NCBI RefSeq assembly: GCF_021271205.1
Contig: NZ_JAIWKS010000001.1
Coordinates: 1-64,000 of the forward strand
Source of the DNA: Pseudomonas uvaldensis
Lineage (GTDB): Bacteria; Pseudomonadota; Gammaproteobacteria; Pseudomonadales; Pseudomonadaceae
Length of the DNA: 64,000 nt
Reading direction: 5' to 3'
Below are positions 47,263 through 56,675 of this stretch, in pieces. The stretch's first letter is position 1. Each line of letters opens with the position of its first letter. The position numbers and the translations under genes were made by a program. The notes beneath the pieces are model-generated. The model had not been told where the DNA came from. It ran no database searches and was given only the letters and a program-made list of their open reading frames with translations.

Positions 47263-47439
47263 TTACGGGCGACGCCCTGGATCGTGCCGTCCGGTTTTCT
47301 GCGCATCGGTGTCTCCCGCGCCGGGCTCGCCCTGTTGCTCTTTGCGTTTGGCCGGGTCATTGGGGCGTAACGCGTCGTTATCGCGCTCCACTTCACCGGG
47401 CATCGCCGGTTCGTCGGGGTTCTGTGTCGTGTGGTTCAT
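47263..47439 (-). CDS. Small charged hypothetical protein
   Basis: A 58-residue hydrophilic protein (MNHTTQNPDEPAMPGEVERD) with no membrane segment, probably disordered. The ATG has AGGAGG upstream, a strong site, which supports a real gene. It follows the 80-residue gene by 16 bases. Function not recognised. Confidence 0.65.
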   Translation of the reverse strand: MNHTTQNPDEPAMPGEVERDNDALRPNDPAKRKEQQGEPGAGDTDAQKTGRHDPGRRP

Positions 47440-47455
47440 GGGACCTCCTATCTGC

Positions 47456-47698
47456 TCAGGCTTCGGGATCGGCGACTTCTTCGGCAACATTGGCATCCGG
47501 CGAGCGTTGGTGCAGTTGCTCGGCGCGGGCCTTGAGGTCTTGCCACTGCGCCAGGTCGATAGCCCCTTGGCCGAACAAGTCATTGGCCACTCGCATCAAC
47601 TCGCTGAAATGCGCATCGGGGGACTGCTGCCAGTAGGCCTTGTCGTCGAACAGTCGCTGCCAATCGGCCACAGAAGGCGGTTTGAGGTCATCGCTCAT
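47456..47698 (-). CDS. Small hypothetical protein
   Basis: An 80-residue acidic protein (MSDDLKPPSVADWQRLFDDK) with helical character and no recognised motif. GGGAG precedes the ATG at 47698. It lies 77 bases after the AttH-like gene and directly before the 58-residue gene, so the pair may be one transcript. Confidence 0.7.
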   Translation of the reverse strand: MSDDLKPPSVADWQRLFDDKAYWQQSPDAHFSELMRVANDLFGQGAIDLAQWQDLKARAEQLHQRSPDANVAEEVADPEA

Positions 47699-47775
47699 GA
47701 CGGGCTCCCGAGGGTGTCGTGTCTGCCACTCATAAGGGTATGAGGGCTGGCCTTCGCGAGGAGTTCCGGTGATTC

Positions 47776-48891
47776 TCAGTAACCGGTCATTTCCAGATAA
47801 CCGTTGCCGCCATGGCTGCCGCTCAATTGAATCGGCCCCTCCCAGTAGGGAATGCGCAGGTTCATCCAGGCGTTGGGGTTCAGGGCGTGGGTGATGAGGT
47901 CGAGCTGCTTGCCGGGAATCCTGATCGACCAGCGCACCGGCATCGAACGCCCGGCGACCTTGGCGGTGTCCAGGGGCACCAGCTCGATTTCCCCGGCGTG
48001 CAGGGTTTGCGACTGGCCCCGGGCGTCGATCCAACTGCCCGTGAGGTACGGTGCCCCGTTTTTGTGGCGCATGCGATAAAGCATCACATGCTCGCCGCTG
48101 TCCAGGTGCAGGGAAAACCAGTCCCATCCGGTCTGGTTGGCGGTCAGCGGCTGGCTGCTCCACTCACGGTCGAGCCAGGCCGGGCCGCTGACCTGATAGC
48201 GCTGGCCATCGATTTCGAGCTGCCCGCTGGCCTGGAAAAAGGGCTGGCTGTAGTAATAGGACGCCTGGCCTTGTTCGGATTTCTGACTGAAACCCTGGTC
48301 GCCCTGCAACACCAGTGGGCGGGTCGATGTGAGCCGTAGCGCATAACCGAAGTTCGGCCCGCGGGCTTTCAATTGCATATCCGCCAATGGATCGGCTTGC
48401 GGAGCCTGGGTGCCGAAGCGCCAATCGTCGATCCAGGCCTCGAACGGTACGGTCCGAACGCCGGCCTGCCCTACCCCGCCCCGTGCATAGCGCTCCGCCG
48501 CATGATGCACAGTCGCCGATGTGACCGCCGCATGTCCGAGCCAGATGGTCTGGTTACGCCAGCCGCCGGCTTGGGACCCGGCGTCCAGGGCGCTACGAAA
48601 CAACGTCCACTGCACACCGAAATCGCGGCCCTGGGCATCCTTGAGGTTGGCGGTGACATACCACCATTCGATGCGAAACCCCTCATGGGCGCCATGGTCG
48701 GCCGGGAAACTGAATACCCGTCCCGGCACGACCGGCGTGAAGTCGACAGCCTGGTCGCCGAGGCCTGCAAAACCTTTTTGCGGCGGCTGGGCGTTATCGC
48801 AACCCGTGAGCACGGCCAGTAGCAACAGACCGGCTCCGATGTCTGTACGAAACATGCCTGCGCGACGTTTCGTACAAGACTTAGTCTTCAT
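47776..48891 (-). CDS. AttH/CrtC-like lipocalin-fold lipoprotein
   Basis: A 371-residue protein with a lipobox (LLAVLTGC) and the AttH/CrtC (carotenoid hydratase-like, two-lipocalin) fold; motifs IEWWYVTANL, GPAWLDREWSSQ and GWDWFSLHLDSGEH fit. The ATG at 48891 has AGGAG eight bases upstream and overlaps the permease stop by 11 bases. A later ATG (48855) is an alternative. It is the third gene of the ABC operon and corresponds to AttH of the AttEFGH system. Confidence 0.83.
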   Translation of the reverse strand: MKTKSCTKRRAGMFRTDIGAGLLLLAVLTGCDNAQPPQKGFAGLGDQAVDFTPVVPGRVFSFPADHGAHEGFRIEWWYVTANLKDAQGRDFGVQWTLFRSALDAGSQAGGWRNQTIWLGHAAVTSATVHHAAERYARGGVGQAGVRTVPFEAWIDDWRFGTQAPQADPLADMQLKARGPNFGYALRLTSTRPLVLQGDQGFSQKSEQGQASYYYSQPFFQASGQLEIDGQRYQVSGPAWLDREWSSQPLTANQTGWDWFSLHLDSGEHVMLYRMRHKNGAPYLTGSWIDARGQSQTLHAGEIELVPLDTAKVAGRSMPVRWSIRIPGKQLDLITHALNPNAWMNLRIPYWEGPIQLSGSHGGNGYLEMTGY

Positions 48892-51352
48892 GGGCAAAGC
48901 TCCTGAGCAAATCCGCCGGTTGCGTGCGATGCAGCGCATACAACGGCCAGGCCGATGCGAGCAGCGTGGCGAACATCGCCAGGGCCAGCAACTGTGCCAG
49001 TTGCAGCGGAAACACCCGCAACGGCAGCCGCCAGCCGAACGCCTGCACGTTGATCACCGCGTCCAGGCACCAGGCCAGGGCGACGCCCAACGGCAAGGCC
49101 AGCACCAGTGTCAGCAACGCCAGCAGCCAGGTCTGGCCGAGGTTGAGCAACATCAGTTGCCGACGTGTGACGCCCAATGCCCACAGCGGCGCCAACTGAC
49201 CCAGGCGACTCTGGCTCTGGGTCAGCAGGCTGATGAACAACGCCACCCCGGCCACGGCCAGCGTCAGGCCATTCAGCGCGGCAGTGGCGGCGAAGGTGCG
49301 TTCGAAGACCTGGGTCGACCAGCCCTTGAGCCGCGCCTGGTCGACGATCCGACTCTCGTCCAGGCTGAATCGACCTTGCAAAGCCGTCAAAAACGCCCCA
49401 ATCGCCGCCGGCTCGATGCGCAGGTTGAAGCGGTACGGTGTCAGCTGCGGCCAGTGCGCCAGCAAGTGCTCGGCATTAACCAGCATGTGCCCCTTGGGAT
49501 TGCCATAGTCAGCGTAGATACCGACGATTCTGGGCGTCCACGGCCCTTGTGGCGTCGCAAGCGTCAACCGGTCGCCTATGCTCACCTTGAGGCGTCGGGC
49601 CAATTGTTCACTGAGCATCAGCGTGTCGCCGGCCGCCAGTTGCTCCCAGGGTTTATCGCCGGCGGACGCCAGCAACGGCCAATGCTGGCGATAGGTGGGG
49701 TGATCGATAATGCCGAAAAGGTCCGCCGGCCAGCCTTGCAACGGAATCGATACCTGCCAGTTCGGCAGAACGGCGGTGATGGCCGGTTGCTGCTTGAGCC
49801 AGGCCTGCATCTCACCGGCCTGGGCCGGGGTCTGGGGACTGATGTACAGCTCGGCGGTCAGCCGCTGTTCGAGCCAGTCGCTGAACGTCTGGCGGAAACC
49901 GGAGGTCATGCTGCCGGCACCGATGTTCGCCGCAAGCGCCAACAGCAAAGCCATCAGCGCCAAGCTCAACGTTGGCAATTGCTGGCGGCAATCCGCGAGA
50001 AACCACTGGCCGAGCACCGAGCGACTGCGCTGCAACAGCAGGTTCAATGCGCCGTTGAGCAACACTGGCAGGGCCAGGGCAGCGCCCAATAACAGGCCCG
50101 CCATCAGCACGAAACCGCTGACCAGGCTGTCGCCCCAGATCAGCGCCGACACCGCCAGCAGCGCAGCCAATGTCGCCACGCCGCCTTGGCGCCTGAGCCA
50201 TCGCTCATGAGCCTGGTGCCAGGCCTGGGGGTTGGCCAGGGCCAACAGCGGCAGGCGCGCCGCCCGCAGCAGACTGTCGGCCCCGGCCAACAACGCACCG
50301 AGCAGGCTCAGGCCCACACCGCTAAGCCACCACGCCGGGCTGAGGTTCAGTTGTCCGGCCACTTCGGCACCGTACAAGCCTCGCAGGCTCGCCGCGACGT
50401 CAGGCAACAAAAGGCTCGCCAGCCAATAGCCACTGAGTACGCCGGCGACTCCACCCAACAAGGCCAGCGCGCCCAACTCCAGGGCCAGGCCGGTGATCAG
50501 CAGGCGGGCGCTGACTCCGCAGGCCCGCAGGGTTCTCAGCAAGCCACGGCGCTGCTCCAGGGCCAGGCCGATGGCGGCGTGGACGATAAACAGTCCCACC
50601 ACGAAGGAGAGGAAACCCAGGGCATCGAGGTTCAGGTGGAAGCTCTCGGTCAGGCGCGACAGGTTGTTTTCTTCATCGGCGTGCTTGAGCTGCAACCGGC
50701 CAATGAATGCTTGCGGCAGCTCGACGCGGAACGTGGCGGGCAGCAGCAACCGCGACAGCTGGTCCGGCAATCCCAACACTTGCTGGGCAAACCCGATGTC
50801 CATCAGCAATACACCCGGCGCCATGTTCTCCTGGGTGTGCAGCGGGGGGAGCAGGCGTCCGTCAATGGTTCGAGGCCTGTCACCTTCCGCCAATCCCAGG
50901 GTTTGCAAGGTCTGTGGAGCGATCCAGGTGCGACCGGGCTCGGTAAAGAACGCCACCACTTCGCTCATGTCCCGGGCCTGTCCCGCCACGGCTGCACCGG
51001 GCGGCAACGACACCGGATCGATGCCCATCAATTGCAGGCGCTGGTCCTCATGGCCGTCGAGCACGACCCGGCCTTGCAATACCGGCGACACCGGCCAGCC
51101 GTCACGACGCAAGTCGACGAACCATTGCTGGGGAAAGGTCCCGCCACCGGGAGCACTGAGGCTGGCCTGGGGCTCGCCGCCAATGAGCTGGCTGGCCCGC
51201 GCATAGCTGTCCCGCGCCTGACTGTTAAGGGCCTGGACACCGGTAAGCAGGCTGGTGGCGAGCCAGAGCCCGGTCAGCACGCTGAAGAACTGTACCGGAT
51301 GCTGGCGCCAGTGGCTGAGCAAGGCCTTGAGGGTCTGGCGCAGAATCATCAC
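48881..51352 (-). CDS. ABC transporter permease (FtsX family), AttFG-like fusion
   Basis: An 823-residue inner-membrane protein with an N-terminal membrane segment, a periplasmic domain, and two FtsX-type clusters of membrane helices (around 245-430 and 690-815). Two periplasmic domains of the MacB-PCD type are visible. In AttEFGH systems two permeases occur, whereas here both halves appear as one chain. It overlaps the ATPase stop by 4 bases. Confidence 0.86.
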   Translation of the reverse strand: MMILRQTLKALLSHWRQHPVQFFSVLTGLWLATSLLTGVQALNSQARDSYARASQLIGGEPQASLSAPGGGTFPQQWFVDLRRDGWPVSPVLQGRVVLDGHEDQRLQLMGIDPVSLPPGAAVAGQARDMSEVVAFFTEPGRTWIAPQTLQTLGLAEGDRPRTIDGRLLPPLHTQENMAPGVLLMDIGFAQQVLGLPDQLSRLLLPATFRVELPQAFIGRLQLKHADEENNLSRLTESFHLNLDALGFLSFVVGLFIVHAAIGLALEQRRGLLRTLRACGVSARLLITGLALELGALALLGGVAGVLSGYWLASLLLPDVAASLRGLYGAEVAGQLNLSPAWWLSGVGLSLLGALLAGADSLLRAARLPLLALANPQAWHQAHERWLRRQGGVATLAALLAVSALIWGDSLVSGFVLMAGLLLGAALALPVLLNGALNLLLQRSRSVLGQWFLADCRQQLPTLSLALMALLLALAANIGAGSMTSGFRQTFSDWLEQRLTAELYISPQTPAQAGEMQAWLKQQPAITAVLPNWQVSIPLQGWPADLFGIIDHPTYRQHWPLLASAGDKPWEQLAAGDTLMLSEQLARRLKVSIGDRLTLATPQGPWTPRIVGIYADYGNPKGHMLVNAEHLLAHWPQLTPYRFNLRIEPAAIGAFLTALQGRFSLDESRIVDQARLKGWSTQVFERTFAATAALNGLTLAVAGVALFISLLTQSQSRLGQLAPLWALGVTRRQLMLLNLGQTWLLALLTLVLALPLGVALAWCLDAVINVQAFGWRLPLRVFPLQLAQLLALAMFATLLASAWPLYALHRTQPADLLRSFAHED

Positions 51353-52029
51353 CCTTGGGCCGCCTGCGCCAACCGCCCGCCCTGCAACACCACCCGATGA
51401 GCCAGCCGCGCCGCCACCCGGGGGCTGTGGGTGACCATCAGCAGGCTGGTGGAGCTGCCTTCCAGCAGTTCCAGGAGCAAGTGCAACACCTCATCGCTGG
51501 TGGCTTCGTCGAGGCTGCCAGTGGGTTCGTCGGCCAGCAACAGTGGTGGTCGCGAAGCCAGTGCCCTCCCCAGCGCGACGCGCTGTTGCTGCCCGCCGGA
51601 CAGCTGCTCGGGGTAACGCCGCAGCAAATCCTGCAAACCCAGTCGTTGTACCAGATGCGCCTGCCAGCTCACGTCATGACGCCCGCACAGCCGCGCCTGG
51701 AATGCCAGGTTGTCCTCCACTGACAAACTGCTGATGAGGTTGAACTGCTGGAACACCAGACCGATTTCCGTGCGGCGCCAGTTCGCCAACTGGCTTTCGT
51801 TCATGCCATCCAGGCGATAGTCGCCGCTGCGAATGCTGCCACCATCCACTTTGTCCAGCCCGGCCACCAAGTGCAGCAAGGTGCTTTTGCCGCTGCCCGA
51901 TTCTCCCATGAGCGCCAGGCTGCTGCCGGCGGGCAGCGTCAGGTCGACGCCCTGCAACACCGGCAGTGGCCCCTGAGGCGTTGCGTAGCTTTTGAATACA
52001 TCGCGGACTTCAAGCATGAAGAAGCTCAA
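51349..52029 (-). CDS. ABC transporter ATPase (LolD/MacB-type), AttE-like
   Basis: A 226-residue ATPase. Walker A GESGSGKST, signature LSGGQQQR, Walker B LLLADEPTGSLDEA and the H-loop (MVTHS) are intact. It would drive the FtsX-type permease. The start may instead be the Met four codons in (52017); neither has a strong SD. An AttE-type role is inferred from the operon. Confidence 0.9.
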   Translation of the reverse strand: MSFFMLEVRDVFKSYATPQGPLPVLQGVDLTLPAGSSLALMGESGSGKSTLLHLVAGLDKVDGGSIRSGDYRLDGMNESQLANWRRTEIGLVFQQFNLISSLSVEDNLAFQARLCGRHDVSWQAHLVQRLGLQDLLRRYPEQLSGGQQQRVALGRALASRPPLLLADEPTGSLDEATSDEVLHLLLELLEGSSTSLLMVTHSPRVAARLAHRVVLQGGRLAQAAQG

Positions 52030-52110
52030 TGGATAAACGTGGGGTCAGGATAGCGGAGTCGGGGAAGAGGCGTCGGCACATTCGGCGTCGATGTAAGCTG
52101 GCCCACCGCT

Positions 52111-52135
52111 ATCGCGAGCAGGCTCGCTCCCACAG
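52111..52135. repeat. Single REP half
   Basis: ATCGCGAGCAGGCTCGCTCC followed by CACAG is one arm of a REP with its own small hairpin. No partner lies within 100 bases. It sits upstream of the ABC operon and downstream of the transferase gene. Confidence 0.75.
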
Positions 52136-52197
52136 GGGATTGGTGGTGGACACAACAGCGATGAACACCCAGGGAGCAAGCTTTGCTCCTGTGTCGT

Positions 52198-53895
52198 TCA
52201 AGGCCCCGCCGCCATTTCAGTCCGGGCCGGCCTTGGTGTGACAATGCTGCCCAGATCGATGTGCTTCCACGCCGGTTTCGCGCCCAATCGTGCGTTGAAG
52301 CGGTAGTTGAAAGTGAAATCGTCTTCGGTCGGTTGGCTCAAAGGTTTTCCATACATCGCCTCGACCCCAGCCAGGTCATAACCCATCAACTGCAGCAGCG
52401 TCGGGAAGAGGTTGTAATGGCTTGAGCGGTCCTTGTTCTGCGTCAGCGTCCGACGCCAATCGAGGGTGTCCAACTGACTGCCCTGGATCACCACCAGCGG
52501 CACCAGGCCCTCCTCCTCCACCGGGTCGCCGCCGCAGTGAGTGTTGAGGCCAGGGTTGCCACGCTCATGCAGGTCCTGGCCGTGGTCGGAGGTGTAGATC
52601 AGCACGGCGCTGTCCAGGTTGGCCTTTTGGAAAATCCGTCGGAAAAACTCGCCGACATTCCACAGCAAGGTGTTCTGGTAGGCATTGCGATACAGCACCC
52701 AGTCATTCTCCTGACCGTTGAAGCCTTCACGCCGCCCCGTATCCGCCAACTCCTGGAACTGCCCCCGTGGCAACGCCGGTCGGTAGTTCATGAAGTCGTC
52801 GGGGTATTTGTCATGCACTGGAAAGTGCGCCCCCACCTTGTTGATCAAAATCAGTTCGGGCCGATCATTGCCCAGCAACCCGATCAATTTATCCGCGGCC
52901 GCCATGTCGCGGTCTCGCACCCGGGTCTGGTCGAACTGGACAAATTCATCGATGTCCTTTTTCTCAACATCGGTCATCAGATTCTGCAGGTGCCCACCGG
53001 TGCGCTGGGCATCGACGTAAACGGTGCGCAGCCCTGCGGCCTTGGCATACTGCCAGATCGATGGCTGCGTGCTGTTGATGCGCATGTAGTCGGCGCGGGT
53101 GCCGCCGTAGCGCAGGGTGACATTGGTGTCGGCACTGCAATTGGCGATGGAGGCCGCGTAGCCGTAATTGAAAATGTCGACGCCGGGAGGCGGCATTTTC
53201 AGTCCGGTGCGTACGCCCGACGGGGTGTTGATGTCCAGGTAGTTGCCTGAAACGCTTTCGTCGATGATCAGCACGATGTCATAGGCGATCTCCGGCGTTC
53301 GTCGCACCAGACGCACCGGTTCCCTGGGGCCGACGGTGTTGTGCAGAGTCTCGTAGACGAACAGGTTCAGATAGGCCAATGGCGTGTACATCGTCGGCAA
53401 GCCACGGGCGCCTTCGCCCGCCCGCATGAACAGCACCGCACTGAGCAGCAGCACGCCCGATACGGGCGCGGTGATGGGCAGGTAGCCGGGCAGCGAGAGC
53501 GGATGTCGCGGCTTGAGACCGATGCCCAGCAATAGCAACAAGCCCGCCGCCACCGAACTGACAATCACCTCGCGATACTGCCAGGCCGCTTCCTGGATGA
53601 AGCCACCGGAATATACCAGTGACACGAACTGGCTGTAGGTGAGGTAACTGTCGGTCACCCGCACGTACACCTCGAAGAACACCGCCGAAACGAACATCGC
53701 CAACGCGAACAGATGCCGCACCAGGGTCTGGCGGATGTACGCAGTCATCCACAGCGCCACCAACAACGCCACGAACATCAAGGCGAACAGCACCGTCGCC
53801 AGGCCAATGCCCAGCGCCGCCAGACGGTCCAGGTAATAGTCATACCCCCGGATCAGGTACAGCACCAGCAACAACTCCTTGAGGTATCGCGCCAT
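52198..53895 (-). CDS. Phosphoethanolamine transferase-like membrane enzyme (sulfatase superfamily)
   Basis: A 565-residue protein with five hydrophobic segments in residues 1-160 and a periplasmic alkaline-phosphatase/sulfatase domain. Active-site equivalents are present: Glu213 (IDESVSG), a Thr257 nucleophile four residues after Cys253 (NCSADT), His in KVGAHFPVHDKY and YTSDHGQ. The second Cys of the usual loop disulfide is replaced by Tyr. This departs from EptA/MCR enzymes, so the substrate may be a different lipid or glycan. It lies beside the exopolysaccharide locus, on the opposite strand. Confidence 0.78.
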   Translation of the reverse strand: MARYLKELLLVLYLIRGYDYYLDRLAALGIGLATVLFALMFVALLVALWMTAYIRQTLVRHLFALAMFVSAVFFEVYVRVTDSYLTYSQFVSLVYSGGFIQEAAWQYREVIVSSVAAGLLLLLGIGLKPRHPLSLPGYLPITAPVSGVLLLSAVLFMRAGEGARGLPTMYTPLAYLNLFVYETLHNTVGPREPVRLVRRTPEIAYDIVLIIDESVSGNYLDINTPSGVRTGLKMPPPGVDIFNYGYAASIANCSADTNVTLRYGGTRADYMRINSTQPSIWQYAKAAGLRTVYVDAQRTGGHLQNLMTDVEKKDIDEFVQFDQTRVRDRDMAAADKLIGLLGNDRPELILINKVGAHFPVHDKYPDDFMNYRPALPRGQFQELADTGRREGFNGQENDWVLYRNAYQNTLLWNVGEFFRRIFQKANLDSAVLIYTSDHGQDLHERGNPGLNTHCGGDPVEEEGLVPLVVIQGSQLDTLDWRRTLTQNKDRSSHYNLFPTLLQLMGYDLAGVEAMYGKPLSQPTEDDFTFNYRFNARLGAKPAWKHIDLGSIVTPRPARTEMAAGP

Positions 53896-54264
53896 GTCTT
53901 CCTCGGCCTCGGAAAGGGGGTCCGTTCCTGCACACTAGCAGCGGTGTTTCAAAGCGCAAGAAAGGTGACGAACGGCGATCGCGTCAAAAAATAGTTACCC
54001 CAAAAATGACACCTGGAGACGCTAAAAAACATGAAAAACTATGGATAAATACCGTTCATCGCTTTCTTAAAACCCAATATTGGCCTTTAAAACCGGCACT
54101 TTCTCAAGACAGTCAATAACTTGATATCAAAAGGCCCGACTCTTTCGAGTTTTGCCAACAGTGACAACTGTCATTTTGCTGACACGCTTTTTCTGAGGCT
54201 GCGCTATACCCCCTCTAACAGTTTCATCCGAGTTACATCATCCGGGTTACGAGGCGCGCCAAAG
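53896..54264 (+). promoter_or_regulatory. Upstream region of the exopolysaccharide locus
   Basis: A 369-base, relatively AT-rich divergent region. It contains a FleQ-box-like sequence (54112-54125), the palindrome TTGATATCAA (54121-54130), a TGACA-AC-TGTCA inverted repeat (54162-54173) and a further TGACA copy. No convincing -35/-10 pair or AlgU-type site was found. The ugd promoter probably lies in the second half. Confidence 0.45.
54112..54125 (+). promoter_or_regulatory. Candidate FleQ-binding box
   Basis: GTCAATAACTTGAT matches the FleQ box GTCAATAAATTGAC at 12 of 14 positions, with the left arm perfect. In P. aeruginosa FleQ uses such sites to switch pel and psl with cyclic-di-GMP. It lies about 140 bases upstream of ugd. 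Confidence 0.4.
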
Positions 54265-55620
54265 ATGGACGTGAGCGTATTTGGAACGGGGTACGTTGGG
54301 CTGATTCAGGCGGCAGCGCTGGCCGACGTCGGGCACCGTGTGTTGTGCATCGACATTGACCCGAACAAGATCCGGCAACTGCAACAAGCAGTGCCTCCCA
54401 TCAGCGAACCGGGGCTGTCCGGGTTGCTCGAGGACACCATCAAGGCCGGTCGCTTGTCGTTCAGTTCCCAGGCCAGCGACGCGGTCAATCACGGCGAACT
54501 GATTTTCATCGCCGTGGGTACCCCCGCCGATGAAGACGGCTCGGCCGACCTGAGCCATGTGCTGGCGGTCACCCGGCAAATCGCCGATTTCATGGACAGC
54601 GACCGCACCCTGATCATCAAGTCCACGGTACCGGTGGGCACGGCCGACAAAGTCGCCGAATGCGCCCGCCAGGCCCTGGCCCGACGCGGCCTGAAAACGC
54701 TCAACGTGCGCGTGGTGTCCAATCCCGAATTTCTCAAGGAAGGCAGCGCCCTGGCCGATTGCATGCGGCCGGATCGCATCATCATCGGCACCGCCGACCC
54801 GCTGGCCCGCGATCAGATGAGCGAACTCTACGCGCCCTTCTGCCGCAACCACGAAAAGCTGATGTTCATGGACAACCGCAGCGCGGAGCTGACCAAGTAC
54901 GCCGCCAACGCCATGCTTGCCACGCGCATCAGTTTCATGAACGAACTGGCCAACCTCACCGAGCGGCTGGGCGCCGACATCGAAGCGGTGCGCAAAGGCA
55001 TCGGTTCGGACCCACGCATCGGCTATCACTTCATTTATCCCGGTTGCGGTTTCGGCGGCTCCTGCTTCCCCAAGGACCTGCGCGCCCTGCTGCACACTGC
55101 CGAGCAGAGCGGCATGCCCCTGCGTCTGCTGCGCAGTGTTACGGACGTCAATGATCGCCAGCGGCACATCCTGTTCGAGAAACTCGCCCAGCAGTTCCCC
55201 GACGGACTGGCGGGCAAGTCGATTGCCATTTGGGGGCTGGCGTTCAAACCCAACACCGATGATATGCGTGAGGCGCCCAGCCGCTACCTGATGGAAGCGC
55301 TGTGGCGCGAAGGTGCCCGGGTCCAGGCCTATGACCCGGAAGCCATGGCCGAATGCCGGCGTCTCTACGGCTATCGCAAGGACCTGAACCTGTGCGCGAC
55401 CCGTGACGATACCCTGGAAGACGCCGACGCCCTGGTGATCTGCACCGAATGGAAGAACTTCCGCGTGGTGGATTTCGACCTGCTGGCCAGCAAGTTGCGC
55501 GCCCGCGTCATCATCGACGGTCGCAACCTGTACAACCCGGAACAACTGGCCGCCGCCGGGCTGCTGTATCGCGGCATCGGCCTCAGGCACGCAGCGCCGA
55601 TCACGGGGCCGCAAGCATGA
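54265..55620 (+). CDS. ugd: UDP-glucose 6-dehydrogenase
   Basis: A 451-residue NAD-dependent enzyme making UDP-glucuronate. Rossmann motif GTGYVGL at the N-terminus and the catalytic Cys in GCGFGGSCFPKD are intact. The ATG at 54265 has GAGG about ten bases upstream; the frame is open to 54121 but that part is unlike the family. It begins the plus-strand polysaccharide operon and its stop overlaps the epimerase start. Confidence 0.94.
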   Translation: MDVSVFGTGYVGLIQAAALADVGHRVLCIDIDPNKIRQLQQAVPPISEPGLSGLLEDTIKAGRLSFSSQASDAVNHGELIFIAVGTPADEDGSADLSHVLAVTRQIADFMDSDRTLIIKSTVPVGTADKVAECARQALARRGLKTLNVRVVSNPEFLKEGSALADCMRPDRIIIGTADPLARDQMSELYAPFCRNHEKLMFMDNRSAELTKYAANAMLATRISFMNELANLTERLGADIEAVRKGIGSDPRIGYHFIYPGCGFGGSCFPKDLRALLHTAEQSGMPLRLLRSVTDVNDRQRHILFEKLAQQFPDGLAGKSIAIWGLAFKPNTDDMREAPSRYLMEALWREGARVQAYDPEAMAECRRLYGYRKDLNLCATRDDTLEDADALVICTEWKNFRVVDFDLLASKLRARVIIDGRNLYNPEQLAAAGLLYRGIGLRHAAPITGPQA

Positions 55621-56675
55621 ATATCCTGGTGACCGGCGCGGCCGGTTTCATCGGTGCCCATTGCGTGCTGCGGCTGATGCGCGACGGCCATCGGGTGTGC
55701 GGGCTGGACAACTTCAATGACTACTACGACCCGCAGCTCAAGCATGACCGCGTGGCCTGGATAAAAGACGAGGCCGGCGAGTTTCCCCTGGCCCGGGTGG
55801 ACCTGACGGACGCCGCCGGCATCGACGCATTGTTCCAACACCGCCGCCCCGAGGTGGTCATCCACCTCGCCGCCCAGGCCGGCGTGCGTTATTCCCTGGA
55901 GCACCCCCAGGCGTACGTCGACAGCAACATCACCGGCTTCCTCAACATCCTTGAAAACTGCCGGCGCTACCCGGTCAAGCACCTGATCTACGCCTCGTCC
56001 AGTTCGGTATACGGCGCCAACGAGCGCACGCCTTATTCGGTGCAGGACGGCGTGGACCATCCGCTGTCGCTGTACGCGGCGAGCAAAAAGGCCAACGAGC
56101 TGATGGCCCACAGCTACAGCCACCTGTTCGGCATTCCCTGCACGGGCCTGCGCTTTTTTACCGTCTATGGTCCCTGGGGGCGGCCCGACATGTCGCCCAT
56201 CCAGTTCGCCCGCGCCATTGCCGAGGGCCAGGTGCTGAAGCTGTTCAACCACGGTGAGCATCAGCGCGATTTCACCTACATCGACGACATCATCGAAAGC
56301 ATCTCCCGGCTCATTGCACGTCCCCCTCACGTCACTCCCCAGTGGGATCACGCGCAGCCGGACCCGGCCACCAGCCGGGCTCCCTGGCGGATCTACAACA
56401 TTGGCGGGCAGCACCCGGTGACGCTGCGCACCTATGTCGCGCTGCTGGAAAAACACCTGGGCCGAACCGCCCGCATCGAACTGCTGCCCTTGCAGGCGGG
56501 GGATGTGCTCAACACCTGCGCCGATGCCAGCGACCTGGCGCAAGCCACCGGTTTTCAGCCTGGCATCGAACTGGACGAAGGCCTGGGCCGCTTCGTCCGG
56601 TGGTTCCTCGATTACTACGCGCTGCCTGTTGCCCATGCGCCCGTTGTGGCCGAACTTCAGCGGAGGAGTCTATGA
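55617..56675 (+). CDS. UDP-glucuronate 4-epimerase-type NAD epimerase
   Basis: A 352-residue short-chain epimerase: GAAGFIGAHC for NAD, YASSSSVYG and the catalytic YAASK. Similar to UDP-glucuronate epimerases (Cap1J type), converting UDP-GlcA to UDP-GalA. The ATG overlaps the ugd stop (ATGA), so translation is coupled. It supplies uronic-acid precursors for the polymer. Confidence 0.88.
   Translation: MNILVTGAAGFIGAHCVLRLMRDGHRVCGLDNFNDYYDPQLKHDRVAWIKDEAGEFPLARVDLTDAAGIDALFQHRRPEVVIHLAAQAGVRYSLEHPQAYVDSNITGFLNILENCRRYPVKHLIYASSSSVYGANERTPYSVQDGVDHPLSLYAASKKANELMAHSYSHLFGIPCTGLRFFTVYGPWGRPDMSPIQFARAIAEGQVLKLFNHGEHQRDFTYIDDIIESISRLIARPPHVTPQWDHAQPDPATSRAPWRIYNIGGQHPVTLRTYVALLEKHLGRTARIELLPLQAGDVLNTCADASDLAQATGFQPGIELDEGLGRFVRWFLDYYALPVAHAPVVAELQRRSL

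Noticed and set aside
54161..54200. AlgU-type promoter for the polysaccharide locus
   Set aside because: A TCTGA -10-like block is present but no GAACTT-like block lies 16-17 bases upstream.
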